From assembly GCF_029238095.1 (NCBI RefSeq), contig NZ_JAQWGS010000004.1, forward strand, positions 61,302-125,301: a stretch of 64,000 nt of DNA. The letters are read 5' to 3'. Of the stretch, positions 52,816-61,409 are shown one piece after another (within the stretch, counting starts at the first letter, position 1; every line of letters starts with the position of its first letter). The position numbers and the translations under genes are program-made. Under the pieces are notes generated by a model. That model ran no database searches. It was not told where the DNA came from and saw only the letters and a program-made list of their open reading frames with translations. Source of the stretch: Lacinutrix sp. (lineage in GTDB: Bacteria; Bacteroidota; Bacteroidia; Flavobacteriales; Flavobacteriaceae).

Positions 52816-55800
52816 ATGAGTTTTTTAGATTCCATACTAAAAGTATTTGTTGGAGACAAATCCAAACAAGATGTACAAGCCATCTCACCTTTAGTAGATA
52901 AAATTAAAACTTTTGAAGCTGCACTTGAGTCTTTATCTCATGATGAGTTAAGAGCCAAAACAGCAGAATTCAAAGCCATTATTGCAGAAACACGTAAACC
53001 TTTTAACGAGCGAAAAGACAAATTAAAAGAAGAAGCAGAGGCTACCGAAGATATAGACAGACGTGAAGATATTTACCAAGAAATTGATAAAATTGAAGAC
53101 GAATCTTACGAAGCTGTCGAGCAAACACTAAACGACATTTTACCAGAAGCCTTTGCTGTAGTAAAAGAAACAGCAAAACGTTTTACAAATAATACAGAAA
53201 TTACAGTAACTGCAAGTCCTTTTGATAGAGAAGTTTCTGGAATGGGAGATTATGTAACATTAGATGGAGATCAAGCCACATGGTCCAATTCTTGGGATGC
53301 CGTAGGTAAACCAATTACTTGGGACATGATCCATTACGATGTGCAACTTATTGGTGGTATTGCAATGCACCAAGGTAAAATTGCCGAAATGCAAACTGGT
53401 GAAGGTAAAACCTTAGTAGCTACCTTACCTGTTTACTTAAATGCTTTAGCTGAAAAAGGTGTGCATTTAGTAACCGTAAACGATTACCTAGCAAAACGAG
53501 ATATGGCATGGATGGCTCCAATTTTCCAATTCCATGGTATGACTATAGATTGTATTGACTACCATAAACCAAACAGTGATGGCAGAAGAAAAGCTTACAA
53601 CTCTGATATTACCTATGGTACAAATAACGAATTTGGTTTTGACTACCTACGTGATAATATGGCAAATTCGCCAGACGATTTAGTACAACGTCGCCACCAC
53701 TTTGCCATTGTAGATGAAGTAGATTCTGTTCTTGTTGATGATGCTAGAACACCATTAATAATTTCTGGTCCAATACCAAAAGGAAACGAGCATGAATTTG
53801 ATGCTTTAAAACCTAAAGTAGAAGATATTGTTTCTGTACAACGTAAGCAGTTAACACAAACTTTAGTAGAAGCTAAAAAACTAATAGCAGCAGGAGACAC
53901 TAAAGAAGGTGGTTTTCAGCTATTAAGAGTGTATAGAGGTATTCCTAAAAACAAAGCTTTAATAAAGTTTTTAAGTGAAGAAGGCGTAAAACAAATCCTT
54001 CAAAAAACCGAAAACCAATACATGGCAGACAACAATCGTGAGATGCCAAAGGTTGACGAAGCTTTATACTACGTTATTGAAGAAAAAAACAATCAAATTG
54101 AATTAACCGATAAAGGTGTAGAATACATTTCTGGTAAAGACAATCCAGATTTCTTTGTTATGCCAGAAATTGGAATTGAGATTGCTAAAATTGAAGCTAA
54201 AGGCTTATCATCAGAAGAAGAGGCCAACTTAAAAGAAGATTTGTTTAGAGACTTTGGTATAAAATCTGAACGTATTCACACCTTAAACCAGTTACTAAAA
54301 GCCTACGCTTTATTCGAAAAAGACAACCAATATGTTGTTATGGAGAATAAAGTAATGATTGTAGATGAGCAAACTGGTCGTATTATGGATGGTCGTCGTT
54401 ATAGCGATGGGTTACACCAAGCGATTGAAGCCAAAGAAAATGTAAAAATTGAAGATGCAACGCAAACTTTTGCAACAGTAACACTTCAAAATTACTTTAG
54501 AATGTATCGTAAATTGTCTGGTATGACAGGTACTGCTGTAACAGAAGCTGGAGAATTATGGGAAATCTACAAATTAGATGTAGTCGAAATCCCAACTAAC
54601 AGACCTATTGCAAGACACGATAAAGAAGATTTAGTTTACAAAACAAAACGCGAAAAATACAACGCAGTTATTGACGAAGTAACTAATTTATCGCAACAAG
54701 GTCGTCCAGTATTAATTGGTACAACCAATGTTGAAATTTCAGAATTGCTTGGTAAAATGTTAAGTATTCGTAAAATAGACCACAACGTCTTAAACGCAAA
54801 ACAACATAAAAAAGAAGCAGATATTGTAGCACAAGCTGGTAATGCAGGACAAGTAACTATTGCTACAAACATGGCTGGTCGTGGTACAGACATTAAATTA
54901 AGTGAAGCTGTAAAAGCAGCAGGTGGTTTAGCCATTGTTGGTACAGAGCGTCACGATTCTAGACGTGTTGATAGACAGTTAAGAGGTCGTGCTGGACGTC
55001 AAGGAGATCCAGGAAGTTCTCAGTTTTACGTATCGTTAGAAGATAATTTAATGCGATTATTTGGTAGTGAGCGTATAGCTAAAATGATGGATAAAATGGG
55101 ATTAAAAGAAGGCGAAGTGATACAGCATTCTATGATTTCTAAGTCTATTGAGCGTGCACAGAAAAAAGTTGAAGAAAATAACTTTGGTGTAAGAAAACGT
55201 TTATTAGAGTATGATGATGTAATGAATTCGCAACGTGAAGTGGTTTACAAACGTCGTTTCAACGCCTTAAATGGAGAACGTTTACGTGTAGATTTAGCAA
55301 ATATGATTTTCGATACTTCGGAAGGCATTGCCGAAACCAATAAAGGTGCAAATGATTTTAAGAATTTCGAGTTCGAATTGATTCGTTATTTCTCTATGGC
55401 ATCTCCAGTTACAGAAGATGAGTTTAATAAATTGTCTGCAACAGAATTAGCAAAACGTATTTACAATACAGCTTTCGATCATTACAAAGCAAAAATGGCA
55501 CGTAATGCCGAAGTTGCATTTCCTGTAATTAAAGATGTATATGAAACGCAAAGAGACAAGTACAAACGTATTGTTGTTCCATTTACCGATGGTGTTAAAA
55601 CCTTACAAGTAGTTACAGACCTTGAAAAAGCATACGAATCTCAAGGAAAAGAATTAGTAAACGATTTTGAAAAAAACATTACCCTTGCTATTATTGACGA
55701 TGCTTGGAAAACGCATTTACGCAAAATGGATGAGTTAAAGCAATCGGTACAATTAGCAGTACACGAGCAAAAAGATCCTTTATTAATTTATAAATTTGAA

Positions 55801-56172
55801 GCTTTCGAATTGTTTAAAACAATGATTGACCAAGTGAATAAAGATGTTATTTCATTTTTATTTAAAGGCGAATTGCCAACCGAAAACACAAACGCAATTA
55901 GTGAAGCAAGACAGCCTAAGAAAACTAATAATTTAAAAGCTCAAAAAGACGAAATTCAAAATTTAGATCAGCGTTCTGCACAAAACAGAGAAGCTGGAAA
56001 CACACAACAACAAAGACAAGTTGTAGAAACAATTGTTCGCGACGCTCCAAAAATTGGACGTAACGATCGTGTTACTATTAAGCATGTAATGAGTGGTGAA
56101 AACAAAACAGTTAAATACAAACAAGCCGAACCTTTAATTGCTAAAGGTGAATGGGTTATTGTAAACGACTAA
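52816..56172 (+). CDS. secA: Preprotein translocase ATPase SecA
   Basis: The 1118-residue motor drives proteins through SecYEG. Walker A is AEMQTGEGKTLVATLPVYL near residues 191-209, Walker B is in VDEVDSVLVDDARTPLIISG near 299, and NBD2 has MAGRGTDIK and QLRGRAGRQGDPGSSQFYVS. It is longer than Escherichia coli SecA (901) mainly through an insert around residues 330-430 in NBD1, as in other Bacteroidota. The C-terminal zinc-binding SEC-C motif is absent; the tail ends KGEWVIVND. A strong terminator follows at 56206. Confidence 0.97.
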   Translation: MSFLDSILKVFVGDKSKQDVQAISPLVDKIKTFEAALESLSHDELRAKTAEFKAIIAETRKPFNERKDKLKEEAEATEDIDRREDIYQEIDKIEDESYEAVEQTLNDILPEAFAVVKETAKRFTNNTEITVTASPFDREVSGMGDYVTLDGDQATWSNSWDAVGKPITWDMIHYDVQLIGGIAMHQGKIAEMQTGEGKTLVATLPVYLNALAEKGVHLVTVNDYLAKRDMAWMAPIFQFHGMTIDCIDYHKPNSDGRRKAYNSDITYGTNNEFGFDYLRDNMANSPDDLVQRRHHFAIVDEVDSVLVDDARTPLIISGPIPKGNEHEFDALKPKVEDIVSVQRKQLTQTLVEAKKLIAAGDTKEGGFQLLRVYRGIPKNKALIKFLSEEGVKQILQKTENQYMADNNREMPKVDEALYYVIEEKNNQIELTDKGVEYISGKDNPDFFVMPEIGIEIAKIEAKGLSSEEEANLKEDLFRDFGIKSERIHTLNQLLKAYALFEKDNQYVVMENKVMIVDEQTGRIMDGRRYSDGLHQAIEAKENVKIEDATQTFATVTLQNYFRMYRKLSGMTGTAVTEAGELWEIYKLDVVEIPTNRPIARHDKEDLVYKTKREKYNAVIDEVTNLSQQGRPVLIGTTNVEISELLGKMLSIRKIDHNVLNAKQHKKEADIVAQAGNAGQVTIATNMAGRGTDIKLSEAVKAAGGLAIVGTERHDSRRVDRQLRGRAGRQGDPGSSQFYVSLEDNLMRLFGSERIAKMMDKMGLKEGEVIQHSMISKSIERAQKKVEENNFGVRKRLLEYDDVMNSQREVVYKRRFNALNGERLRVDLANMIFDTSEGIAETNKGANDFKNFEFELIRYFSMASPVTEDEFNKLSATELAKRIYNTAFDHYKAKMARNAEVAFPVIKDVYETQRDKYKRIVVPFTDGVKTLQVVTDLEKAYESQGKELVNDFEKNITLAIIDDAWKTHLRKMDELKQSVQLAVHEQKDPLLIYKFEAFELFKTMIDQVNKDVISFLFKGELPTENTNAISEARQPKKTNNLKAQKDEIQNLDQRSAQNREAGNTQQQRQVVETIVRDAPKIGRNDRVTIKHVMSGENKTVKYKQAEPLIAKGEWVIVND

Positions 56173-56175
56173 ACT

Positions 56176-56195
56176 ATTCCTGCGAAGGCAGGAAT
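56176..56195. repeat. short palindromic repeat
   Basis: ATTCCTGC-GAAG-GCAGGAAT is a perfect 8-pair palindrome just after secA. Palindromes of this kind are common between flavobacterial genes (recalled, not searched). Confidence 0.5.
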
Positions 56196-56205
56196 CTTAT
56201 AAATT

Positions 56206-56240
56206 AAAATCCCAAAGCTAATCGCTTTGGGATTTTTTTT
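56206..56240 (+). terminator. secA terminator
   Basis: AAAATCCCAAAGC and GCTTTGGGATTTT form a 13-pair stem with a 5-base loop, ending in eight Ts. It lies 33 bases after the secA stop. Confidence 0.88.
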
Positions 56241-56255
56241 GAATCAATAATGAAA

Positions 56256-56347
56256 CGTCATTGCGAGGCGCTTTTTTGCGACGTGGCAATTTGTTACTAT
56301 TGTACTAAATTTATGAGATTGCCACGTCCTTCGTCCTCGCAATGACG
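56256..56347. repeat. large nested inverted repeat (interspersed palindrome)
   Basis: Outer arms CGTCATTGCGAGG (56256-56268) and CCTCGCAATGACG (56335-56347) are exact complements. Inner arms GACGTGGCAAT (56280-56290) and ATTGCCACGTC (56318-56328) pair as well. The GC-rich arms contrast with the AT-rich surroundings. This looks like a repeated extragenic palindrome found at many sites in Bacteroidota genomes. The copy number could not be tested. Confidence 0.7.
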
Positions 56348-56398
56348 ATGTCCATAATATTTCGTAATTTTATTCCACTAACTAAAATATTTTAAATT

Positions 56399-56803
56399 AT
56401 GCTTAGAAACATACTTGCAACCATTGCTGGACTTACAGTGGCTTTTATAACAATTTCAATAATAGAAAAATTGGGTCATATTGCTTTTCCATTCCCAGAA
56501 GGCGCACAACCAAATGATATGGAATGGTTAAAAAACAATATGGCGTTAATACCAAAAGGCGCAATGGTTTCTGTTATAATAGCACATGTACTAGGTATTA
56601 TTTCTGGAATGGGAATAGCTGGATTAATTTCTAAAACGGCTATGATTCCTGCTTATAGCGTGGGCGGAGTTATGCTAGCAATAACAGCCATTATGTTGTT
56701 TTTAATACCATCGCCAATATGGTTTACAGTTTGTGATGCTTTAGGTGTAATTGCTGGTTTTTATTTTGGTAAAACTTTGGCGCAGCGTAATGTTTTTGAT
56801 TAA
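56399..56803 (+). CDS. Small four-helix membrane protein of unknown function
   Basis: The 134-residue protein has four hydrophobic segments: ILATIAGLTVAFITISIIEK, VSVIIAHVLGIISGMGIAGL, AYSVGGVMLAITAIMLFLIP and VCDALGVIAGFYFGKTLAQ. A short charged loop with FPEGAQPNDMEWLKNNMALI joins helices 1 and 2. The pattern resembles small integral proteins often left as hypothetical. No partner is apparent. Confidence 0.65.
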   Translation: MLRNILATIAGLTVAFITISIIEKLGHIAFPFPEGAQPNDMEWLKNNMALIPKGAMVSVIIAHVLGIISGMGIAGLISKTAMIPAYSVGGVMLAITAIMLFLIPSPIWFTVCDALGVIAGFYFGKTLAQRNVFD

Positions 56804-56878
56804 TTATTTGAGACACTAACTGCTTGACTTTCTAAAAAACCTAGTAAACTTCGTCTAGCGTTTGATATAAAACATTTG

Positions 56879-56897
56879 TACTGAACTTGTTTCAGTA
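56879..56897. repeat. TACTGAA-N5-TTCAGTA hairpin, copy 1
   Basis: TACTGAA and TTCAGTA pair around CTTGT in the gap before the ankyrin gene. The same arms occur at 59474-59492 before the DUF4097-like gene. Confidence 0.5.
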
Positions 56898-56969
56898 GTA
56901 AAACGATTTCATATTAGCGAAACATTGGAGGTCATTTAAAAACAGACTCAAAATCAAACAAAGAAAAAA

Positions 56970-57293
56970 ATGGCTAAGAAACGAAAAACACTTCCTAAAA
57001 ATTTTGAAGAATTAATAGAAAAAAAAGATATTAAAAACCTAATTAAAGTTTTTGATATTTGCGAATTAGAGGCAACTGGCGGTTATGGGAAATCAACTGC
57101 TTTTAGCACTTATTACATTCCTAATGAGCTTGTTCGTTGGTTAGTTGAAAAAGGAGCAAATATTGACGCAACAGATATTTATGGTTGCACAGCTCTTCAT
57201 AGACACGCTACGTTTCATAAACCAAACAATAGACAAAACCACCAAACTCACAACCCCAAAACAACCTCAGGATTAAAAATATTCTCCTTATAA
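56970..57293 (+). pseudogene. Ankyrin-repeat protein gene, apparently truncated
   Basis: The 107-residue frame has a family-like N-terminus (MAKKRKTLPKNFEELIEKKD) and one good ankyrin unit, VRWLVEKGANIDATDIYGCT then ALHRHATF near residues 54-82. After about 57213 the sequence becomes low-complexity Asn/His/Thr and then antisense to the M23 peptidase gene, which it overlaps by 46 bases. Relatives carry more ankyrin repeats, so the 3' part seems lost. A short intact form cannot be excluded. Confidence 0.55.
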
Positions 57294-57934
57294 AATTCCA
57301 AATCCTTTAACGAAGCTACACCAGGATAGTCACCAATATTACCTTGTAAATCTTTAATTATTTGAAAATGCAAATGTGGTGCATAATCGCCATTTACTTC
57401 GGCTTTGCCTAAATATCCAATAGTATCGCCTTGAGCTATTTGCTCTCCAACTTTTAAATTACGTAAAGATTCTCGAGATAAATGTCCATAAAGCGTATAA
57501 AACTCAATACTATACAACTTATGTTTTAGGATAATGGTTGGCCCATAATCTCCAAAGTTAGTATTGTCTTTAAAGCTATGAACTTCACCCTTAAAAGCTG
57601 CTAAAACAGAAGTTCCAGCTTCTATCCATAAGTCTAATCCTAAGTGAATATTACGTTCGGTTTCTGGATTTTGATTGTTAAAATAAGCGCTACGATTATA
57701 AATACCACGTCGCTCTAAATAACCTCCAAAGGCTACTTTTTTATTTTTTGTTTTAAGGTAGTTGGTAATATAAATATCCCACGCTTTAGAAGAAGAACTA
57801 TCGATAGTATCTAGAGCAGTATTGGCTTGAGATAAATCGATTGGCGTGTAGTCTGTTTTAGAAATAGAAGCATCAATAACAAAAACTTCTTTTGTTAAAG
57901 TTGCTAAAAATGATTTAAGTTGTGTTGAATTCAT
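57248..57934 (-). CDS. M23 family metallopeptidase
   Basis: The 228-residue protein has LytM-type zinc ligands: HLGLDLW (H97, D101) and HLHFQI near residue 185, with YGHLSRESL between. It should cleave peptidoglycan cross-bridges. No signal peptide is visible at the N-terminus (MNSTQLKSFLATLTKE), so export or a cytoplasmic role is open. It follows the DUF4097-like gene after 49 bases on the same strand. Confidence 0.85.
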   Translation of the reverse strand: MNSTQLKSFLATLTKEVFVIDASISKTDYTPIDLSQANTALDTIDSSSSKAWDIYITNYLKTKNKKVAFGGYLERRGIYNRSAYFNNQNPETERNIHLGLDLWIEAGTSVLAAFKGEVHSFKDNTNFGDYGPTIILKHKLYSIEFYTLYGHLSRESLRNLKVGEQIAQGDTIGYLGKAEVNGDYAPHLHFQIIKDLQGNIGDYPGVASLKDLEFYKENIFNPEVVLGL

Positions 57935-57983
57935 ATTATTTTTTCCTTAATCCGGAAATCGCTATTGAATTCAAAAATAAAAT

Positions 57984-59456
57984 TTATTCAGCAATTACAT
58001 TGCTATACTTTGCATTAATTACAATGGTATTATTACTACTTGTAGAATTAGGAAAATTATCAATTTTTTTATTGCTTACTGTTTTGTTATTAAACTGCGA
58101 GCGATTGCCTTTAAAAAACAGTTTATAATCTACATTTTTAGGCAGTTTTAACATAGCATCACTATTCTCTAAAACAATATTAAGATTGTTAAATGTTGGT
58201 AAAATATTATGAATCGTTAACTCACCAAAACTACCATCTATAATGGTATTTCCTTTAATATAATCTAAACCAATAGTAGAAGATACCGAATTGAGCATTA
58301 ATTGATCTACATGCTGTATCATAGCATCCTCTACATATTTTAAGTTTAACTCACCAGATTTCCATTCTTTAATAAATACCGATGAATACGCAACATTGAT
58401 GGAAGTAGAACTTCCATCAATGGTTTGTGCCAATAAACTACCATGTGAGATATCTGCTTTTACATTTTGCAATATAGAAGCCATCTTTAACTCACCATGC
58501 CTTACATTAAGCTTTAGTTTAGCTTTTTTTGGCATTTTAATTTTAATAGTCTTTATAAGATCTTTATCTTTTATTACTTTTTTGTTGCTTGAGGTTTTAT
58601 CACCAAAAGCATCTTCCATTTTTGCTTCAAAAGCTTTACCAAATTCCTCTCCCCATTTTTCAATTGCAGGAGCAAATTCTTTTTCAAACTTTTTACCAAA
58701 TTCTTCTCCCCATTTTTCCATTTTATCTTCAAAGTCTTTACCAAAACCATCTTCAAAAGCTTTTTCAAGGTCTTTTCCAAATTGCTCTCCCCAAACACCC
58801 AAGTCTTTCTCAAGTTTATCAATGTCTGATTGTTTGATGCTTTTTGCCCATTCGCGCATTTCTTGTTCGTACTCAGCACCATATTCTTTTTTATACTTTT
58901 TACTCCAAACATCTAAATATTTTTCGCCTTCTTTTTGATACTTATCAAAATCGAAATCTAAATTATAATTACCATCTGGAGATTCTGGTATTCTTAATGC
59001 TTTAAGCGCTTCTGGTAAATCTTTTAAAGACTCTAAGCTTTTTAAACCTTCCAACAAAGGTTTTAAATTTAGGTCTAAATCTAAATTTATGTTTGATAAG
59101 GCTTCAAGAGATTCATTCTCAAAAAGCTCAGAATTCATCTCACTATCCCATAAACCACTAGAACCTTTTGAATTAATAGTTACACGGTTACCAGAGCCAT
59201 TTAACTCTACCTTCCATTTCTTTAAATACGTTTTTAGTTCTTCTTTTGTAAGTTTTCTGCTTTCTATGTACGCTTCTACTTCTACATAATCTTTATTCCA
59301 AGTGTCTACTTCTATGTTGCTATGGCTCGTATTTAGTTCAACCGTAACCTCTTTATTTACTTTTACAGATTGCACTGCTTTATTAAGCCTCTGCTGTGCT
59401 TGCATGCTAAATACTGTAAGAAACAGCACTGCTATTAGTTTTATATTTGTGTTCAT
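57984..59456 (-). CDS. DUF4097-like exported protein with internal repeats
   Basis: The 490-residue protein has a signal peptide (MNTNIKLIAVLFLTVFSMQA). The N-terminal beta segment has VELNTSHSNIEVDTWNKDYV. The middle (about 135-300) is helical and highly charged, with near-repeats EKWGEEFGKKFEKEFAPAIE and EKWGEEFGKAFEAKMEDAF. The C-terminal part (about 310-490) is a beta-helix-like DUF4097 domain with LKLNVRHGELKMASI. It is the third gene of the sigma/anti-sigma operon and is likely its regulated target or sensor. Function unknown. Confidence 0.75.
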   Translation of the reverse strand: MNTNIKLIAVLFLTVFSMQAQQRLNKAVQSVKVNKEVTVELNTSHSNIEVDTWNKDYVEVEAYIESRKLTKEELKTYLKKWKVELNGSGNRVTINSKGSSGLWDSEMNSELFENESLEALSNINLDLDLNLKPLLEGLKSLESLKDLPEALKALRIPESPDGNYNLDFDFDKYQKEGEKYLDVWSKKYKKEYGAEYEQEMREWAKSIKQSDIDKLEKDLGVWGEQFGKDLEKAFEDGFGKDFEDKMEKWGEEFGKKFEKEFAPAIEKWGEEFGKAFEAKMEDAFGDKTSSNKKVIKDKDLIKTIKIKMPKKAKLKLNVRHGELKMASILQNVKADISHGSLLAQTIDGSSTSINVAYSSVFIKEWKSGELNLKYVEDAMIQHVDQLMLNSVSSTIGLDYIKGNTIIDGSFGELTIHNILPTFNNLNIVLENSDAMLKLPKNVDYKLFFKGNRSQFNNKTVSNKKIDNFPNSTSSNNTIVINAKYSNVIAE

Positions 59457-59473
59457 AATTTTGATTTTTTAGA

Positions 59474-59492
59474 TACTGAAACTGGTTCAGTA
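59474..59492. repeat. TACTGAA-N5-TTCAGTA hairpin, copy 2
   Basis: TACTGAA and TTCAGTA pair around ACTGG, 17 bases before the DUF4097-like gene start and 23 bases after the anti-sigma stop. Arms are identical to the copy at 56879-56897. Confidence 0.5.
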
Positions 59493-59515
59493 TAAACTGT
59501 TCGATTTTTAATTGA

Positions 59516-60082
59516 TTAGCCTTGAGAAATCTCAAGGGTATTTAATTTATTTAATTGATTTTTTAAACGATGCATTAAGTTTAAACGAAACTTAAGATTG
59601 CTAATTAAAGCATCTATAGTCAATTCATCTGGACCGTTTTTTGTTAACTCTAAAGACAAATTATTGTACTCTTTTTTTAAGTTTTCTAATTGTAAAATAT
59701 AACTATCAAATAGCTCTTTATTCTCTGGAGTTAATTTCACTTTAGAGAGTTCTAAATTAATATTGGCCACATAATAGTCTTCAATTTTCTTTAGATCTGG
59801 AGAAATATCGCCAAGCGTTTTTGTTTTAGTCTCAGGTTTTTTAATATCTACAAGTTTAGTTCCAGTGTTTCCATTAAAGTTAAAAAACTGAAAAGCTACA
59901 AAACTTAATCCTAAAAACACAACCACAGTTGCAGCAATAGATAACCAATTAAATTTAGGCTTCTTCTTTGCTGGCAAAGTAGATTCTAGTTTATCTAGAA
60001 AACGTGCTTCATGACCAATTGGCATTTTATCGTTCGACAATTTATTATCTGCTTCAAATAAGTCTATAATATCTTTCGCCAT
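59516..60082 (-). CDS. Anti-sigma factor-like single-pass membrane protein
   Basis: The 188-residue protein has a cytoplasmic N-terminus (about 1-45, with IGHEARFLDKLESTLPAKKK), one membrane helix (about 45-67, LSIAATVVVFLGLSFVAF) and a periplasmic helical part. That layout and the 29-base overlap with the upstream ECF sigma gene suggest an anti-sigma factor. No ZAS zinc motif is visible. It may hold the sigma factor until an envelope signal comes. Confidence 0.72.
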   Translation of the reverse strand: MAKDIIDLFEADNKLSNDKMPIGHEARFLDKLESTLPAKKKPKFNWLSIAATVVVFLGLSFVAFQFFNFNGNTGTKLVDIKKPETKTKTLGDISPDLKKIEDYYVANINLELSKVKLTPENKELFDSYILQLENLKKEYNNLSLELTKNGPDELTIDALISNLKFRLNLMHRLKNQLNKLNTLEISQG

Positions 60083-60623
60083 AATTGTTGTGTTTTAATA
60101 ATTCTTGTAATTTTAATTTTCCTCTAGACAACTGAGTTCGTGATGCGACTTGTGTAATGTTTAATACTTGGGAAATTTCCTCATGGTCATAACCTTCAAT
60201 TAAAAATAACATGAGTACATACTTATACTTGTCTGGCAGTTGGCTTATTGCTTCTTTAATGTTGTCAATAGTAGTTGCATCATCAACTAGCCAATTATTA
60301 TTATCATTAGTATCAATCACTTTTAAATGAACGTCTTCTAACTCAACTAAACGCTGCTTTTTTAGTTTGAGATAATCGATACTTTTATTAATAACAATAC
60401 GTTTTAACCAAGCGCCAAAAGTAACATCGCCTTTAAATTGATGCAGTTTTGAAAAGGCTTTAATAAAAGACTCTTGTACAACATCTTCTGCTTCTGCAGT
60501 GTGGTTTACAAAACGTTTCGCTATACTATACATACCATCGCAATACTGGTTGTACAATTTCAATTGCGCTTTGCGATTGTTTTGTTTACACAATTCAATA
60601 AGATCTAATTGAACGACTTTCAC
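60054..60623 (-). CDS. ECF-type RNA polymerase sigma factor
   Basis: The 189-residue sigma factor has region 2 (LYNQYCDGMYSIAKRFVNHT, AEDVVQESFIKAFSKLHQFK, FGAWLKRIVINKSIDYLKLK) and region 4 (AISQLPDKYKYVLMLFLIEG, HEEISQVLNITQVASRTQLS). The start codon is GTG (60621-60623). It overlaps the anti-sigma-like gene by 29 bases and heads a three-gene operon with the DUF4097-like protein. The regulon and signal are unknown. It is divergent from the DUF2911 gene with a 190-base gap. Confidence 0.9.
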   Translation of the reverse strand: MKVVQLDLIELCKQNNRKAQLKLYNQYCDGMYSIAKRFVNHTAEAEDVVQESFIKAFSKLHQFKGDVTFGAWLKRIVINKSIDYLKLKKQRLVELEDVHLKVIDTNDNNNWLVDDATTIDNIKEAISQLPDKYKYVLMLFLIEGYDHEEISQVLNITQVASRTQLSRGKLKLQELLKHNNYGERYYRLI

Positions 60624-60771
60624 TTTTTGGTTTTTGGTTAGTTTGTTTTGAACTCATTATAAAGACGACACAAAAAATAAGATGTTGCAAAAATGTTACA
60701 CTTTTTTTAAATTTAAGAAACAAAAAATATTAAAAATGCGCTATAGTATTGACTAGCCTTTACTTTTAGAG

Positions 60772-60779
60772 TATCTTTA
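60772..60779 (+). promoter_or_regulatory. promoter candidate of the DUF2911 gene
   Basis: TATCTTTA is one base off TAnnTTTG. TTG at 60749-60751 gives a -33 element with 20-base spacing, 34 bases upstream of the ATG. Confidence 0.45.
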
Positions 60780-60813
60780 TTTTTTTTTAAAATTAACCCT
60801 AATTAATAACCTT

Positions 60814-61359
60814 ATGAAACGATTTATCGTTTTTTTATTAATAGTCATTATTGCAGCACTTGGCTATTTCTACTTTACTAAAACTGGCATATTTGTAGAA
60901 CGTAAGAGTCCGAAGAAAACTGTAGTTTTTACTGTAGACGATTTAAAATTAGAAATTTTTTATAACAGACCATCAAAACGTAACCGAGAAGTTTTTGGTG
61001 CTTTAGTGCCTTTTAACGAAGTCTGGAGAACTGGTGCAAACGAGGCTACTACTTTTGAAACGAATAAAGCTTTAAAAATTGGAAACGACTCGCTTCCAGC
61101 TGGTAAATACACCTTATGGACGATACCAAACGACACGTCTTGGAACGTAATGTTTAATGCCAAACAATATAAATGGGGAGTTGACGAAACCATGAAACCT
61201 ATGCGTATTCCAGAGTTTGATGTGGTTACCTATACTGCTCCAGTACAAAATTTAGAGAATCCTGTAGAGCAATTTACAATAGCCTTTGATAATTCTACAG
61301 ATAACCTATCTTTAACTTTGGCTTGGGATGTTGCAAAAGTTGTGGTTCCTCTCAAGTAA
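60814..61359 (+). CDS. DUF2911 family protein, membrane-anchored
   Basis: The 181-residue protein has an N-terminal hydrophobic anchor (FIVFLLIVIIAALGYFYF). The DUF2911 domain follows, with YNRPSKRNREVFGALVPFNE (about 50-69), VWRTGANEATTFETNKAL and LPAGKYTLWTIPNDTSWNVM. The family is common in Bacteroidota and has no known activity to me. It precedes meaB by 50 bases. Confidence 0.83.
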   Translation: MKRFIVFLLIVIIAALGYFYFTKTGIFVERKSPKKTVVFTVDDLKLEIFYNRPSKRNREVFGALVPFNEVWRTGANEATTFETNKALKIGNDSLPAGKYTLWTIPNDTSWNVMFNAKQYKWGVDETMKPMRIPEFDVVTYTAPVQNLENPVEQFTIAFDNSTDNLSLTLAWDVAKVVVPLK

Positions 61360-61409
61360 TAAGGTATTGAGTTGTTTAACTCGAACACTTAAAAATTGAA
61401 TCTTTAATT

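Noticed and set aside
57922..58128. Small plus-strand hydrophobic ORF at the end of the DUF4097-like gene
   Set aside because: Antisense to the conserved C-terminus of the gene; the hydrophobicity comes from complementary Asn/Lys codons.
58574..58912. 112-codon minus-strand ORF in another frame of the DUF4097-like gene
   Set aside because: It lies entirely within the genuine gene and its Lys/Asn-rich product is a frame shadow of the repeats.
58396..58938. 180-codon plus-strand ORF opposite the DUF4097-like gene
   Set aside because: It is the reverse complement of the charged-repeat region; the open frame follows from codon bias, and the low-complexity Ser/Phe/Pro product matches no family.
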